Shown here: positions 1 through 12,708 of the stretch, piece by piece
Numbering within the stretch: position 1 is the stretch's first letter
Layout: each line of letters opens with the position of its first letter
DNA from: Elephas maximus indicus
Lineage: Eukaryota; Chordata; Mammalia; Proboscidea; Elephantidae
Length of the DNA stretch: 64,000 nt
Direction: 5' to 3'
Assembly: GCF_024166365.1 (NCBI RefSeq)
Contig: NC_064822.1
Coordinates: forward strand, 104,342,823-104,406,822
The notes under the pieces: generated by a model
Database searches by the model: none
What the model saw: the letters and a program-made list of their open reading frames with translations, nothing else
Told to the model about the DNA's origin: nothing
Made by a program: the position numbers and the translations under genes

Positions 1-3000
1 TTTGGGTAAGCATAGGTGTTTGATTTTTAGGAGCTCCCAGTTGTCTAGGATTTCTTCTGCATTCTTAATAATGTTTAGTATACTGTTTATGCCATGTATT
101 AGGGCTCCTAACGTCCCTATTTTTCCTTCCATGATCTTTATTGTTTTAGATTTTATATTTAGGTCTTTGATCCATTTTGAGCTCATTTTTGTGCATGGAG
201 TGAGGTATGGATCTTGTTTCATTTTTTTGCAGATGGATATCCAGGTATGCCAGCACTGTTTGTTAAAAAGACTGTCTTTTCCCCATTTAACTGTTTTGGG
301 GCCTTTGTCAAATATCAACTGCTCATATCTGGATGGATTTATGTCTGGATTCTCAATTCTGTTCCATTGGTCTATGTATCTGTTGTTGTACCAGTACCAG
401 GCTGTTTTTACTACTGTGGCTGTATAATAGTTTCTAAAATCAGGTAAAGTAAGGCCTCCCACTTTGTTCTTCTTTTTCAGTAAAGCCTTACTTATCCGGG
501 GCCTCCTTCCCTTCCATATGAAGTTGGTGATTTGTTTCTCCATCTCATTAAAGAATGTCGTTGGGATTTGGATTGGAATTGCATTAAATATATAGATCGC
601 TTTTGGTAGAATAGACATTTTCATAATGTTAAGTCTTCCTATCCATGAGCAAGGTATGTTTCTCCACTTATGTAAGTCCCTTTTGGTTTCTTGCAGAAGT
701 ATATTGTAGTTTTCTCTGTATAAGTCTTTTACATCTCTGATAAGACTTATACCTAAGTATTTTATCTTCTTGGGGGCTACTGTAAATGGGATTGATTTGG
801 TGATTTCCTCTTCAATGTTCTTTTTGCTGGTGTAGAGGAATCCAACTGATTTTTGTATGTTTATCCTGTATCCCGATACTCTGCTGAACTTTTCTATTAG
901 TTTCAGTAGTTTTCTTGAGGATTCCTTAGGGTTTTCTGTGTACAAGATCATGTCATCTGCAAACAGAGATAATTTTACTTCTTCCCTGCCAATCTGGATG
1001 CCCTTTATTTCTTTATCTAGCCTAATTGCTCTGGCTAGGACCTCCAACACAATGTTGAATAAGACTGGTGATAAGCGGCATCCTTGTCTGGTTCCCAATC
1101 TCAATGGAATGCTTTCAGGCTGTCTCCATTTAGGGTGATGTTGGCTGTTGGCTTTGTATAAATGCCCTTTATTATGTTGAGGAATTTTCCTTCTATTCCT
1201 ATTTTGCTGAGAGTTTTTATCATGAATGGGTGTTGAACTTTGTCAAATGCCTTTTCTGCATCAATTGATAAAATCATGTGATTCTTGTTTTTTGTATTAT
1301 GTATGTGGTGGATTATATTAATTGTTTTTCTAATGTTGAACCATTCCTGCATGGCTGGTATGAATCCCACTTGGTCACGATGAATTGTGTTTTTGATATC
1401 TTGTTGAATTCTATTGGCTAGAATTTTGTTGAGGATTTTTGCATCTACATTCATGAGGGATGTAAGTCTATAATTTTCTTTTTTTGTGATGTCTTTACCT
1501 GGTTTTGGTATCAGGGATATGGTGGCTGCATAGAATGAGTTTGGTAGTATTCCGTCCTTTCCTATGCTCTGAAATACCTTTAGTAGCAGTGGTGTTAACT
1601 CTTCTCTGAAAGTTTGGTAGAACTCTGCAGTGAAGCCATCTGGGCCAGGTCTTTTTTTGTTGTTGTTGGGAGTTTTCAATCTCTTCTTTTGTTATGGGTC
1701 TATTTAGTTGTTCTACCTCTGTTTGTGTTAATTTAGGTAGGTAGTGTGTTTCTAGGAATTCATCCATTTCTTCTAGGTTTTCAAATTTGTTAGGGTACAA
1801 TTTTTCATAGTAATCTGATATGATTCTTTTAATTTCAGTTGGTTCTGTTGTAATATCGCCCATCTCATTTCTTATTCAGGTTATTTGTTTCCTCTCCTGT
1901 TTTTCTTTTGTCAGTTTGGCCAGTGGTTTATCAATTTTGTTGATTTTTTCATAGAACCAGCTTTTGGTCTTGTTAATTCTTTCAATTGTTTTTCTGTTTT
2001 CTATTTCATTTAGTTCTGCTCCCATTTTTATTATGTGTTTTCTTCTGGTCCCTTTGCATTTCTTTTGTTGCTCCCTTTCTATTTGTTCAAGTCGTAGGGA
2101 TAATTCTTTGATTTTTGGCCCTTTCTTCTTTTTGTATGGGTGCATTTATTGATATAAATTGGCCTCTGAGCACTGCTTTTGCTGTATCCCAAAGGTTCTG
2201 ATAGGAAGTGTTTTCATTCTCATTGGATTCTCTGAATTTCTTTATTCCCTCCTTAATGTCTTCTATAATCCAGTCTTTTTTGAGCAGGGTATTGTTCAGT
2301 TTCCAAGTGTTTGATTTCTTTTCCCTGCTTTTCCTGTTATTGATTTCCACTTTTATGGCCTTATTGTCAGAGAAGATGCTTTGTAATATTTCAGTGTTTT
2401 GGATTCTGCTAAGGTTTACTTTATGACCTAATGTGTGGTCTATTCTAGAGAATGTTCCATGTGCACTAGAAAAGAAAGTATACTTGGCTGCTGTTGGATG
2501 GCATGTTCTGTATGTCTATGAGGTCACGTTGGTTGATTGTGGCATTTAGATCTTCCGTGTCTTTATTGAGCTGCTTTCTGGATGTCCTGTCCTTCACCGA
2601 AAGTGGTGTGTTGAAGTCTCCTACTATTCTTGTGGAGCCGTCTATCTCATTCTTCAGTGCTGATAGAGTTTGTTTTATGTATCTTGCAGCCCTGTCATTG
2701 GGTGCATAAATATTTAATACGGTTATATCTTCTTGGTGTATTGTCCCTTTAATCTTTATATAGTGTCCTGTCTCATCCTTTATGATGGATTTAACTTTAA
2801 AGTCTATTTTGTCAGAAATTAATATTGCCACTCCTGCTCTTTCTTTGATTGTTGTTTGCTTGATATATTTTTTTCCGTCCTTTGAGTTTCAGTTTGTTTG
2901 TGTCTCTAAGTCTAAGGTGTATGTCTTATAGGCAGCATATAGACGGATCTTGTTTTTTAATCCATTCTGCCAGGCTCTGTCTCTTTATTGGTGCATTTAG

Positions 3001-3050
3001 TCCATTACATTCAGCGTAATTATGGATAGGTATGAATTTAGTGCCATCAT
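1..3050 (-). pseudogene. L1 ORF2 (endonuclease and reverse transcriptase) remnant
   Basis: ORF2 region of the same LINE-1. The start is taken at 3050 (MMALNSYLSIITLN), which aligns with the beginning of mammalian L1 ORF2. Endonuclease-like sequence is followed by reverse-transcriptase blocks, then the C-terminal region WYWYNN and [13 protein letters not shown] near the window edge. The frame is interrupted several times (open stretches at 2831-2466, 2350-2087, 2145-1876, 1863-1495 and 1679-1101), so it is non-coding. Position 1 falls in the last sixth of ORF2. Confidence 0.85.
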
Positions 3051-3486
3051 TTTGGTGTCTTTGTTTGTGTATTGTTGACAGTTTCTTTTTCCTACTTAAC
3101 TTTATGTGCTGAGTAGATTATATATTGTCCGTTCCTCATATTTGTTGTTGTTGATTTTGCTTCTGCTGAGTCTATTTTTTTCTTGTATTTAGATGAGTAG
3201 GATACTTTGTGGTTACCTTATTATTTACCCCTATTTTTCTAAATTTAAATCTAACTTTTATTTCTTTGTATCACTGTATATTTCTCTCCATATGGAAGGT
3301 CTATGATTACATTTCTTAGTCCCTCTTATTTTAATGTTGTCTTCTTTTATATAATAACATTGCTGTTACCCTCTTTTGAGCTTTTTTTTTTTTTTAATAA
3401 TCTTGCTTTGTTTTTTTGGATTTCTGTGTCTGAGTTGACTTCTGGTTGCTCTGCCCAGTGTTCTAGTCTTGGGTTGATACCTGATA

Positions 3487-4500
3487 TTATTGATTTTCTA
3501 ACCAAAGAACTCCCTTTAGTATTTCTTGTAGTTTTGGTGTGGTTTTTATGAATTCCCTAAACTTGTGTTTATCTGGAAATGTCTTAATTTTACCTTCATA
3601 TTTAAGAGAAAGTTTTGCTGGATATATGATCCTTGGCAGGCAATTTTTTTCCTTCAGTTTTTTAAATATGTCATCCCATTGCCTTCTTGCCTGCATGGTT
3701 TCTGCCAAGTAGTCCGAGCTTATTCTTATTGGCTCTCCTTTGTAGGTGACTTTTCATTTATCCCTCGCCATTCTTATAATTGTCTCTTTATCTTTGGTTT
3801 TGGCAAGTTTGATTATAATATGTCTTGGTGACTTTCTTTTAAGATCTACCTTATATGGCGTTCGATGAGCATCTTGGATAGATATCTTCTCATTTTTTCA
3901 CAATACCAGGAAAGTTTTCTGACAACAAATCTTTGACAATTCTCTCTGTATTTTCTGTTATCCCTCCCTGTTCTGGTACTCCAAACACTCATAGGTTATT
4001 TCTCTTGATAGAGTCCCACATGAATCTTAAGGTTTCTTCATTCTTTAGAATTCTTTTATCTGATTTTTCTTCAAATATATTAGTGCCAAGTGATTTATCT
4101 TTGAGTTCAGAAATTCTCGCTTCTACTTGCTCAATTCTGCTCCTCTGACTTTCTATCAAGTTGTCTACTTCTGTAGTTTTATTGTTAATCTTTTGAATTT
4201 CTGATTGCTGTCTATGGATTCTTCCAGCTTATTAAACTTTTCATTATGTTCCTGAATAATCTTTCTAATTTCTTCAATTGCTTTATCTATGTGTTCTTTG
4301 GCTTGTTCTGCATATTGCCTCATTTCCTTCCTGATGTCTTGAAGGGTTCTGTATATTAAACTTTTGTATTCTGGCTCTGGTAATTCCAGGAATGCACCTT
4401 CATCTAGAAGATCCCTGGATTCTTTGTTCTGAGAGTTTGTTCAGGTGATCATGGTCTGTTTCTTTATGTGACTTGATATTAACTGTTGTCTCTGAGCCAT
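3487..4500 (-). pseudogene. L1 ORF1 (RNA-binding chaperone) remnant
   Basis: ORF1 region of the antisense LINE-1. The start ATG is read at 4500 and begins MAQRQQLISSHIKKQ. The middle resembles the L1 coiled coil, and the final 73 codons (3708-3487) form a clean C-terminal domain ending LWLENQ and a stop. An in-frame stop soon after the start and frame changes in the middle mean no full ORF1 protein can be made. In active L1s ORF1p trimers coat the element RNA. The gap to ORF2 is about 0.44 kb, much longer than in human L1. Confidence 0.75.
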
Positions 4501-6100
4501 CTATAAGTTATTGTATTAGTTTATGCTTGCTCACTGTGTCGTAGCTTCTTGCTTTGTTTTGTTTTGATATACCCAAATGAGTTGCTTCAGTGAGCTAGCT
4601 TGATTATTTTTGCCTTTGGAGCTCCGACGTCCTGTCCCCAGATGGCTAGAGCTGTTTTCAGGTATATCAGTCTAGTAGTGCATTCACTTTTCTTGTATGA
4701 ATTCAGCTCAGGTTTCTAGGTAGCTGATCATCAAGTGTGTAGTACAGGCTCTGTCCTACAGTCTTAGCGGGGCAGGGGTGATTGGCATATAGACCGGTAT
4801 CTGACTGCAGCAGGGGGTCACGCTCTGAACAAGGCAGGGAGCTGAGAACCAACCCCTGAGTGTCTCTGAGGAAAGGACATCCATATTCCCTAGAGCATGC
4901 AGGTGGGTGGGTTCTGCAGATGGACCATGGGCACCCAAAGTTTTTGGTTGTAAGGACTGGGAGGTAACAGTTATCCTTGGACCCTTGTTGCGGGTGGCTG
5001 GGTGACCTGAGTGGAGCTACCAGTCCTTAGGTCCCTGATGTGGGTAAAGGACCTTAATAGGCAAAGCAGCCTCAAACATCAAACACCCACCTCTCCACTG
5101 CACAGCTGAAACAGTTGGAGTCTGCCAACAAGGGCCTATTCTCCTGAAATAGGCCCACACAGGTCCATGCAGAGGGGAAGGTGCTCAAAGTCCACGGACC
5201 ATTTATGCCTGGGCAGGAGCCGCTTCTGTCCTGAGTTCCCCTGGTTAGTGGAGCTAGCAAATTATCTTTTCTCCCAGTTTCAATTTTTTTCCTTCCCCAA
5301 GGTCGGGAGGATGGCTCTAGGTGCTCAACAGTGCCTATCTCGGGCCCAGGGAATTCAGCCACTGAAGCCGGCTTGGGGATGGGGGAGGGCGTGGTAATTT
5401 ATACACAAGTACTTAGCTTTTGCCGAGAGCGCCATTCTTCTCTGGTTCTGGAGTTGTGAGTAGGCTGTGTGGCTGGCTGCTTCACCCTGAGGAAACTGCA
5501 GCCAAACGCTGGTACCAGCCGGCGCCACTACTCCGGGAACGGTGCCTGAGGGCTTACCACAATTCAGGTCCGGTAACCCCTCTCCACTGCTGAACGGTCT
5601 TTTCCTCCCCCTGCCCCTCAGATCATTTTCTAAGCTTGCCTTTGAAGCTCAGGGCTACCGGCTTGTCACAAATATACTCGTTTCACTTTTTTCTTCGGGT
5701 CTTTGTTGTAAAGAGGAATCGCCAGAAGTATCTGTCTATTCCGCCATTTTGGCTCTTTCTCTTGGGGGTTGTTCCACATTAGCCCATAAAGAGATTCTCA
5801 TTCTTTTATTTTTACAACTGCTTGGTATTCTGTATTGTGGTTTAACGTGTTACTTTGTCTTCTGTGTTTCCTGTCTTGGTAATTAGAGCTAGAAGCTAGA
5901 TTAGATTCAGGTCCTATTTATTTGCCAAGACTACTTTGCAGGCATTGTATTCTTCCATCGGGAGAGACAAAATGTCTAGTTATCTTTCTTTTCGTGATGT
6001 TAGCAGCTGTTGATGATCCATTAATTCACTGGGGGGGAGCAAAATGCTGATATTCTAATAGGACCATTCCTTTTTCATTCATTAGCTTGAATACTTCTGT

Positions 6101-6656
6101 TTTAGGCTGGGTTTGCTAGAGAAGCAAAACCAGTAAAGCATATAAACACATACATAGAGAAATTTATATCAAGGAAATGGCTCCTACAGTTATAGGGGCT
6201 GGATCGTCCCAAGTTTGGGGGTCAGAATAGAGGCTTCTCTTGAATCACATAGCCAAAGGGACTGGTGAACCCAAGATCAGCAGGTCAGAGAGCAGGGCTC
6301 TTGCTCACAGGCTGTGAAGATTGATGATCAATGAATCCCAAGAGCAGCAGGAAAGACTGCAGGTAAGCTGCTAGTTGAAGAGCCAAGAACCGGAGGGCAG
6401 ACAAACAGGAGCCAGCTGCAGGATCCAGAGGGGGCAGAAAGCCCCCAAGCCTTGCTAGAATGTTCACTTATATTCAGTGCAGGCCACACGCCCAAGGAAA
6501 CTCCCTTTCAACTGACTGGCTACTCACAGCAGATCCCATCATGGGGGTGATCCCATATCAGATCTCAACATGGAAGTGATCAAAACATTATACACCTGCC
6601 AAAACACTGAGAATCATGGTCCAGCCAAGTTGACACACAGTCTTAACCATCACAAC
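6101..6656 (-). mobile_element. ERVL-type solo LTR (MLT2-like), fossil
   Basis: A solo long terminal repeat of the ERVL class on the minus strand. Read in its own sense, it begins near 6656 with TGTTGTGATGGTTAAGAC and the CAACTTGGCTGG block, and ends near 6101 with a polyadenylation-type region (GATATAAATTTCTC) and TTGCTTCTCTAGCAAACCC. That layout is typical of MLT2-like LTRs. No internal viral sequence is attached. It sits inside the old LINE remnant and is probably tens of millions of years old. The exact subfamily is not determined. Confidence 0.7.
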
Positions 6657-6904
6657 ATCTATAAAGAGATACTTCCCCTAATTTACCAGTTACCCAGAAG
6701 TATAGTTTATATAGTAAAGGTAGGATAAATGCTTGATACTTTCTCTTTATTTACCAGTTTTCAATTAAGAGAACAAAGAAGCACCCTCCAATGGTAACTG
6801 ATTGAATTTTTTAAAGTGCCCTTATGAACTCATGAATCAAACATACTTGATATGTTTCACTCCATTGCAGTTATTATCCTTATTGATGCTCAAACTACCT
6901 CTTT

Positions 6905-7464
6905 CTTGCTGGTAGAAGTATTCCAGTTATCTATTGCTACATAACAAACCACCTTTAAACTAGTGGCTTAGAAGAATTTACTATTATCTCTCATGGTTCC
7001 ATAGGTTGACTGAGCTGACTAGGGTGGTTCTTGTTTGGGGTCTTTCATGCAGTTTCAGTCAGATGTCAGCTGGGGCTACAGTCATCTGAAGGCTGTACTT
7101 GGTTGGACATCCCAATGGCTGGGAGTTGATTCTGGCTGTCAGCTGGGAGCTCAGCTGGGCTGTTGACTGGAGTTTCACATGTTCCCCCTATGTGCATTGG
7201 GCTTCTCAAAGCATGGAGACAGGGTTTGTAGAGGGAGCAACCCCAGAAAGAGCCTTCTAATGGGCAGGAAGAGGCAACTCGGCCAATTAAGGGCTATGCC
7301 CAGAACCAGCACAATGTCACTTCTGCCATAATCTATTGGTCAAAGCAGTCACAGGGTCTGCCCAAATTCAACAGGTGGAAGAGGAGGTTCCACCTCTTAA
7401 TGGGGAAATGGCAAGTTCACATTCCTGAAGATTGTAGGTTGGGAGACACTGTGCCCATCTTTGG
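6905..7464 (-). mobile_element. MaLR-type LTR (MLT1-like), fossil
   Basis: A mammalian apparent LTR retrotransposon (ERVL-MaLR) solo LTR, antisense. The diagnostic order of blocks on the plus strand is CTATTGCTACATAACAAACC, TTACTATTATCTCTCATGG, CAGCTGGGGCTACAGTCATC, CACTTCTGCCATAATCTATTGG. No internal region is seen. MLT1 elements predate the split of placental orders, so this is an old fossil. It is nested in the L1M-like remnant. Confidence 0.75.
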
Positions 7465-7855
7465 AAATACAAATGGCACAGTGAGCTACTTCATGTGTCC
7501 TTTTGGCATGACCCTACTGGTCTTTTGTAACTTCTTTGCTATACTGTATGACAAGACGTTCCTAGCTCAACTTGTGGATTTTCTTCCTCAGACCTCAAAG
7601 CAGCCATTTCTCCAAGTTTCTTTTAGTGGTAGCTCCGTCATTGTAAATGTTTATTATCCCTAGGGCATTGGCTAGCTCCATTGGGCTCTTGCTTTACATC
7701 AAGAGCGGAAGTGCCAGCAATTCTAGAGTCAAAGAACTGCCATTAGGAACTAGGGAGTAAATGTCATGATGCAGTCCAGCTAGCCAGCTGAATATATTTT
7801 TCTTTTCACACAGATGCCATTCAGCTAGAATGGTAACTCTCTGTTTCCTGCCCAG

Positions 7856-10800
7856 TCTTTAGCTAAGGACCTGTCAGAAGCTGAAGAGCAGTATGCTCAT
7901 GCCCTGCGTAGCCACCTGCACAATGTTGATCAGCTCTTGGCCCTGCAGAGGCGCCGGCTCAACCTCCTGGAGGAAAGCTACAATATGGAGCTGGAGACCC
8001 TAACCAAGGAGTTTGAGACAGAAAGGTATGGGGGCCCTAGGAAGAGATGGGGGATTGAGTCCAAGGAAGTGGCCAGACTGTCAAGGAGCTGCCTGTAAGC
8101 AGGTGGCCAGCACCCTGGAACATCCCACCTTGATAATGACATGGCCCCCGCAGGGAAGATCATGAGTGCCTTCTAAACTGACATAGGTTTAAACTTATAG
8201 CTTTAGTTTCCTTTTTCCCGTGTCAGGCCCATCACTTTAAGGGAACGCTTACAAATCGAGTCAGTCTCTCATACAAAAATTTATATACACCTTGCTATAT
8301 ACTCCTAGTTGCTCTCCCCCTAATGAGAAAGCACACTCCTCTCCACCTCTCTTTTCGTGTCCATTCGGCCAGCTTCTGACCTCCTCTGCCCTCTCATCTC
8401 CCCTCCAGACAGGAGCTGCCCACATAGTCTCATGTGTCTACTTGATCCAAGGAGCTCATTCTTCACCAGTATCACTTTCTATCCCAGAGTCCAGTCTAAT
8501 TCCTGTCTAAGAGTTGGCTTTGGGAATTGTTCCTGTCTTGGGCTAACAGAAGGTCTGGGGACCATGACCTCTGGGGTCCTTCTTCGTTTCAGTCAGACCA
8601 TTAAGGCTGGTCTTTTTACGAGAATTTGAGGACTACATCCCACTGCTCTTCTGCTCCCTCAGGGGTTCTCTGTTGTGTTCCCTGTCAGGGCAGTCATCGG
8701 TTATAGCCGGGCACCATCTGGTTCTTCTGGTCTCAGGCTGATGTAGTCTCTGGTTCATGTGGCCCTTTCTGTCTCTTGGGCTCATAATTACCTTGTATCT
8801 CTGGCGTTCTTCACTCTCCTTTGCTCCAGGTGGGTTGAGACCAATTGATGCATCTTAGATGGCCACTTGCTAGTGTTTAAGACCCCAGACGCCACTCTCC
8901 AAAGTGGGATGCAGAATGTCTTCTTAATAGATTATGCCAATTGACTTAGATGTCCCCTAAGCCATAGTCCCCAAACCCCCACCCCCGCTACACTGGCCTT
9001 TGAAGCATTCAGTTTATTCAGGAAACTGCTTTGCTTTTGGTTTATCCAGTTGTGCTGACCTCTCCTGTATTGTGTTTTTCTTTCCCATCACCTAAAATCG
9101 TTCTTATCTACTATCTAATTAGTGAAAATCCCTTTCCCTACCTCCCTCCCCACTCTCGTGGCCATCAAAAAATATTTTCTTCTCTGTTTAAACTATTTTT
9201 CAAGTTCTTATAATAGTGGTCTCATACAATATTTGTCTTTTTGCAACTAATTTTACTCAGCATAATGCCTTCCAGATTCCTCCATGTTATGAAATGTTTC
9301 ACTGCTTCATCATTGTTCTTTACTGATGCATAGAATTCCATTGTGTGAATATACCATAATTTATTTATCCATTCATTTGTTGCTGGGCACGTTGGTTGCT
9401 TCCATCTTTTTTGCTATTGTAAACAGTGCCCACCATCCACTTTTAACTTTCAAAATCAGAAACAGGGACAGGAAGGAGACTTCTCACTATAAACCTTTTG
9501 AAATTTTAAATTTTTGTATCATTACTTATTAAAAAATCAAAATAAAAATAATCTTATTCATTCTTCCTGGCCCTAAAAAGAATACAGCCCTCCTTCCCTC
9601 TGTACCTGGAGTTTTATTACATAATGTTTTGAGTTGTCATTACTAGTCTGTATTCATTATCCCTGAGAATAGGGACAGTGTCTTGTCTCCTATAGGAAGA
9701 TGATCATAGACCAACATGAGAAAGAGATTCATTACCTACAAGATGTCTTCATGGCCATGGAGCAGAACTATATAGATACTGAGTATGAAAGCAAGCTGGA
9801 GTTCCAGAGCATGTGGGATGATCTCAAAAACAAGGTACAGAGGGGCAGCAGATAGGCAAGAGCTGAGAGAAGTGATACAAAAATGCTCAAGGTTACTAGA
9901 CCTAGAAGAGACCCTTTAGCCCAGGATGGAGGCCAGTGTTTCAGACATCAGCATAGTCAAGAAAATGTCTATAGCCACTGTTAGGTACCCCTATTGCTTT
10001 TTGTAATTTCGTGAAAATTAGTTGGGAAATAGGGCCCTTTTGAAATGTCAAGAGAATGCATTTAAAGCTAAAAAGCACCAAGGAGATCATCTGGCTTCAC
10101 CTGTGATTGGCAGATGAAGAAACTAAGGCCCAAAGAAGTAAAATGACAAGCCACATTCATGCTGCTGGTCTGTGGGAGAGCCAGGAGAATCCAGGGTCTC
10201 TTGCCTCTTGGCCCAAAGTGATTTCTACCATCTGGGAGGTTACAAACTTAGTCAGCCTGGATTTGGGTATGGGGTTGTTTTTGTTTTGCTCCACAGCGTT
10301 TTATACAACTTTTGAGTAAGCTTCCTACATTTAAAAATTGGGAGATTTCAAATAAAAATCAAAGTATTCAGCCTCCCTTAAAAAATGGAAAGATCTGGCA
10401 ACACTGGGCCACATTTCCAAATGCCAGCATTCATGTAGAGCTGAGTAGCTGCAGCCCCCTTTAAATAGAGCATTTCCTCTCCAGTTCACCACAGGCCTAC
10501 CTAGCCCACAACATTTATTTGTGCCATCTGCCCAGTCTTTATAGACATTTTCATTTGCAATGCCTACACTATACTATGCAACGAACAGTTCAAGGAGGTG
10601 AGGTTGCATGTGGAAGTGAACGGGTACTGATAAGTTGATTCCAAACACTGGCTATTTTGGCGCCACTTCCTAGAATTTAGAAGAGAAGCACTTTCTAAGA
10701 CTGCAGCTGGAGAACATCGTGGAAGATTTGTGGAGACGGTTCCAGGAAGCACTCAAGAATTACACTGATGCCACAGAGGATCGAAAGATTGCCTTTGAGG

Positions 10801-12241
10801 CCCTGAAGGTAAAGGATGAGAAGAGCTCCAAAGAGATTGAAGCCCAGATGAAAAAAATACAGAAACTACAGGTTAGTGCCACCAGCCAGAAATACTCACG
10901 GCTTCAACTGCTCCATCATGCTGTGTTCATCTTCCCCCAATTCCCACTGGGCCTTGTCACTGGTTGGGGAAAGATGTTACACTCTGATTTCAGTCCCCAA
11001 ACAGACCTTTTGCCTGTCTAACTCAAGACCCTCAGCTGGTCAAGCGTTTCCTCTAATCTATTCTGTTCCTCCCAACCAGGATGCCATAGGTGTTTTAAAA
11101 GGCAAAATCATGGTGCACAGCCGTGAGAGTGAAGAACAGAACCAGTATATTCGTGATGACAAGGAGTTGATCCTTGTACAGTTACGGAAACTTAAGGCCC
11201 AAAGGACTCAGGCCCGGGGAGTATCACAGGAGAACCTGGTCAAGCTCACTCTAGAAAGTAATGCTACCCTCAAGGCCCTGAAAAAGATTGTCAATAAGGT
11301 AAAAAAGGAGAGAGGGTGGTGCAAACAAAGCCTCCCAGCCTGGTACCCTGCAAAGTAAAAAGGTTTGGGAAAAGTACAAGAGGGCAGAAAGTAACCCTCC
11401 TGCTTCCTACCTCAGTGGACACTTGCAATGTCTTTTTTATTCCATGTTCTTTCCCCTCTCACATTTTAAATTAGATGAATTAATAAACACAAAACACTTG
11501 GAATAATGCTTGGCACAGCATGTAGGTTTTTTTTTTTTTTCACTATTGTCTCCTATCTGGATGAGTAGCACCCCTGGGTTCAAGCAGGGGAGCCAACTCT
11601 ACTATCTCTCCTCCTTGCCCTGTTTCCTAATAAAAGTTTTCTTCCTGCTTCCCATAGGGTGAAAAAATCCTCAAACTTGCTGAAATATGTAGGAAATATG
11701 AAACAGAAGAAGAAAAAGTACTACCTTTTTACTCATCAATATTGACCCCTGAGGAGCAGGCGGAGATAGTGGAAAATAACCCAGAAGAGCTTACTGAGGA
11801 GCTCGCAAAGGTGAAGTTCCTAGGGCCCAGGGGCCATTGCTCAAGGTTAGGGATGATGGGGCACTGGGTAGCAGTCACTAATGGGCCCTGCTGCACACCT
11901 TCTCCCTTTAACTCAACTCCCAGGTGATGATGGACTACACAGGGATGGAGAACTTCTGGAAAAGGTACAATAAAGTGAAACTGGAGCAACTGAGCCTCCA
12001 ACGCAGACGAACCCAGCTGTTCGAAATCAACGAGAAGCTGAGGGAGATGCTCAAGCAGTACCTGGATGGCATCTCAGTGAGTGATGAAGTGCTGAGCCAG
12101 CTCAACCCACTCTTCATTGTCAACCATCGAAGCAACTTACCCCAGCCCTTGTCCATACCTATAGCCCACCCAGGTGGCAAACAACGTCCAACCAGTTACA
12201 ACATCATTGAAGCCGCCCACGTGATCTCCCATACCCTGTGA
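7856..12241 (+). CDS. CCDC65: CCDC65 (DRC2), dynein regulatory complex subunit, exons 3-8
   Basis: CCDC65/DRC2 is a coiled-coil subunit of the nexin-dynein regulatory complex of motile cilia and sperm flagella. It works with DRC1 to anchor inner dynein arms and keep the beat regular. Six exons with GT/AG borders join in frame: 7856-8025, 9696-9834, 10674-10871, 11080-11298, 11658-11810 and 11924-12241 (stop TGA). They give 398 residues starting [17 protein letters not shown] and ending [10 protein letters not shown]. The product is almost all charged, heptad-rich helix (for example [20 protein letters not shown]), as in the human protein (about 484 aa from memory). The first roughly 90 residues, two exons in human, must lie left of the window, beyond the LINE-1. 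No frame break is seen. FKBP11 is convergent downstream. Confidence 0.95.
8181..9440 (-). mobile_element. LINE-1 3' UTR-type fragment
   Basis: The intron between CCDC65 exons 3 and 4 is mostly a LINE-1 3' fragment on the minus strand. The part at 9200-9440 carries the typical antisense L1 string (CTCAGCATAATGCCTTCCAG, ATTCCATTGTGTGAATATACC, TTTATCCATTCATTTG). Further left the text is C/T-rich and matches no exon; I take it to be the long lineage-specific 3' UTR. No ORF2 coding part remains. The 3' boundary near 8181 is approximate and has no clear poly(T). Confidence 0.65.
10068..10212 (-). repeat. MIR SINE fragment, CCDC65 intron
   Basis: An old mammalian-wide MIR element read antisense. 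The plus strand shows the decayed MIR core: GATGAAGAAACTAAGGCCCA, AAGTAAAATGACAAGCCACA. It lies in the intron between CCDC65 exons 4 and 5. Confidence 0.6.
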
Positions 12242-12297
12242 TCCAAGGAGTAAGCCTCTTCCCAACTAGAGATTTTTTGAGATTCAAGGACTTTGCT

Positions 12298-12303
12298 ATT
12301 AAA
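12298..12303 (+). terminator. CCDC65: CCDC65 poly(A) signal ATTAAA
   Basis: ATTAAA lies 57 bases after the CCDC65 stop codon and is followed by a GT/T-rich stretch. It is the first plausible cleavage signal and implies a 3' UTR of about 80 bases, which fits the tight convergent arrangement with FKBP11. No AATAAA is present before the FKBP11 3' end. Confidence 0.55.
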
Positions 12304-12676
12304 AGTTTCCAGGGAGTTTATTAGCTCCTTGTATCTTTGCTGTATTGGACAGAGCAGTCCACTTTGAAAACACTAGGAACTGCAGTACCAGGGAGCAGAG
12401 AGAATAGTTAGGCTACTACCAGGAGGCTTACTGCTCAATGAAGCATTGCTTCTGAACCAGAGCACCATGGGACCTAGGGCTCCAATGGGAGTATCCAAGA
12501 CCAGGTCACTGGGGTAAGCTAGGAAAGCAAGAGGGGGCCAGGGAGAGGTGATTCAAGGCTTCCAACCATCCCCCTGCCAGGTAAGAGCCAACCCAGAATG
12601 TTTTTTCCCTCAGTCCTTTTCCTCAATCCCACTTACAGAAGTAACCTCAGAAAGTACCAGGTGAAGAATGCAAAGG

Positions 12677-12708
12677 TTTTTTTTTTTTTTTTTTTTTTTA
12701 ATTGTTTA

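Larger units (their letters stand above)
1..5760 (-). mobile_element. LINE-1, antisense, with 5' UTR, ORF1 and ORF2 remains; 3' end beyond window
   Basis: A LINE-1 retrotransposon read on the minus strand. Its 5' end is at about 5760, where the motif CCAAAATGGCGG (typical of L1 5' ends) lies just inside. The 5' UTR covers about 4501-5760. ORF1 covers 4500 to 3487 (1014 bases, the usual L1 ORF1 length); its C-terminal RNA-binding domain is clear at 3708-3487, with QARRQWDDIFKKLKEKN and FPDKHKFREFI. ORF2 starts near 3050 and runs off position 1. Endonuclease-domain sequence (NIYAPND, VGDFNTPL) is at 2831-2466, and reverse-transcriptase sequence ([24 protein letters not shown]) at 1679-1101. ORF2 is split over several frames, so this copy looks dead. 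The last part of ORF2, the 3' UTR and the poly(A) lie outside the window. It sits antisense in a CCDC65 intron. Confidence 0.93.
5761..7790. repeat. Ancient L1M-like LINE remnant, interrupted by two LTRs
   Basis: Three pieces (about 5761-6100, 6657-6904 and 7465-7790) read as one old repeat split by later insertions. The joins are supported because the text on either side continues a known mammalian repeat: ATACTTCT before the first insertion continues as ATAAAGAGATACTTCCCC after it, and the last piece holds GCAGCCATTTCTCCAAG. I recognise this as old L1M-type LINE sequence from memory, so the subfamily and strand are not secure. It lies in a CCDC65 intron and contains no exon that I can see. 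Confidence 0.5.

Noticed and set aside
10719-11358. Open frames running past CCDC65 exons 5 and 6
   Set aside because: They read through good GT donors (10872 and 11299) into introns. The spliced frame matches the known protein.
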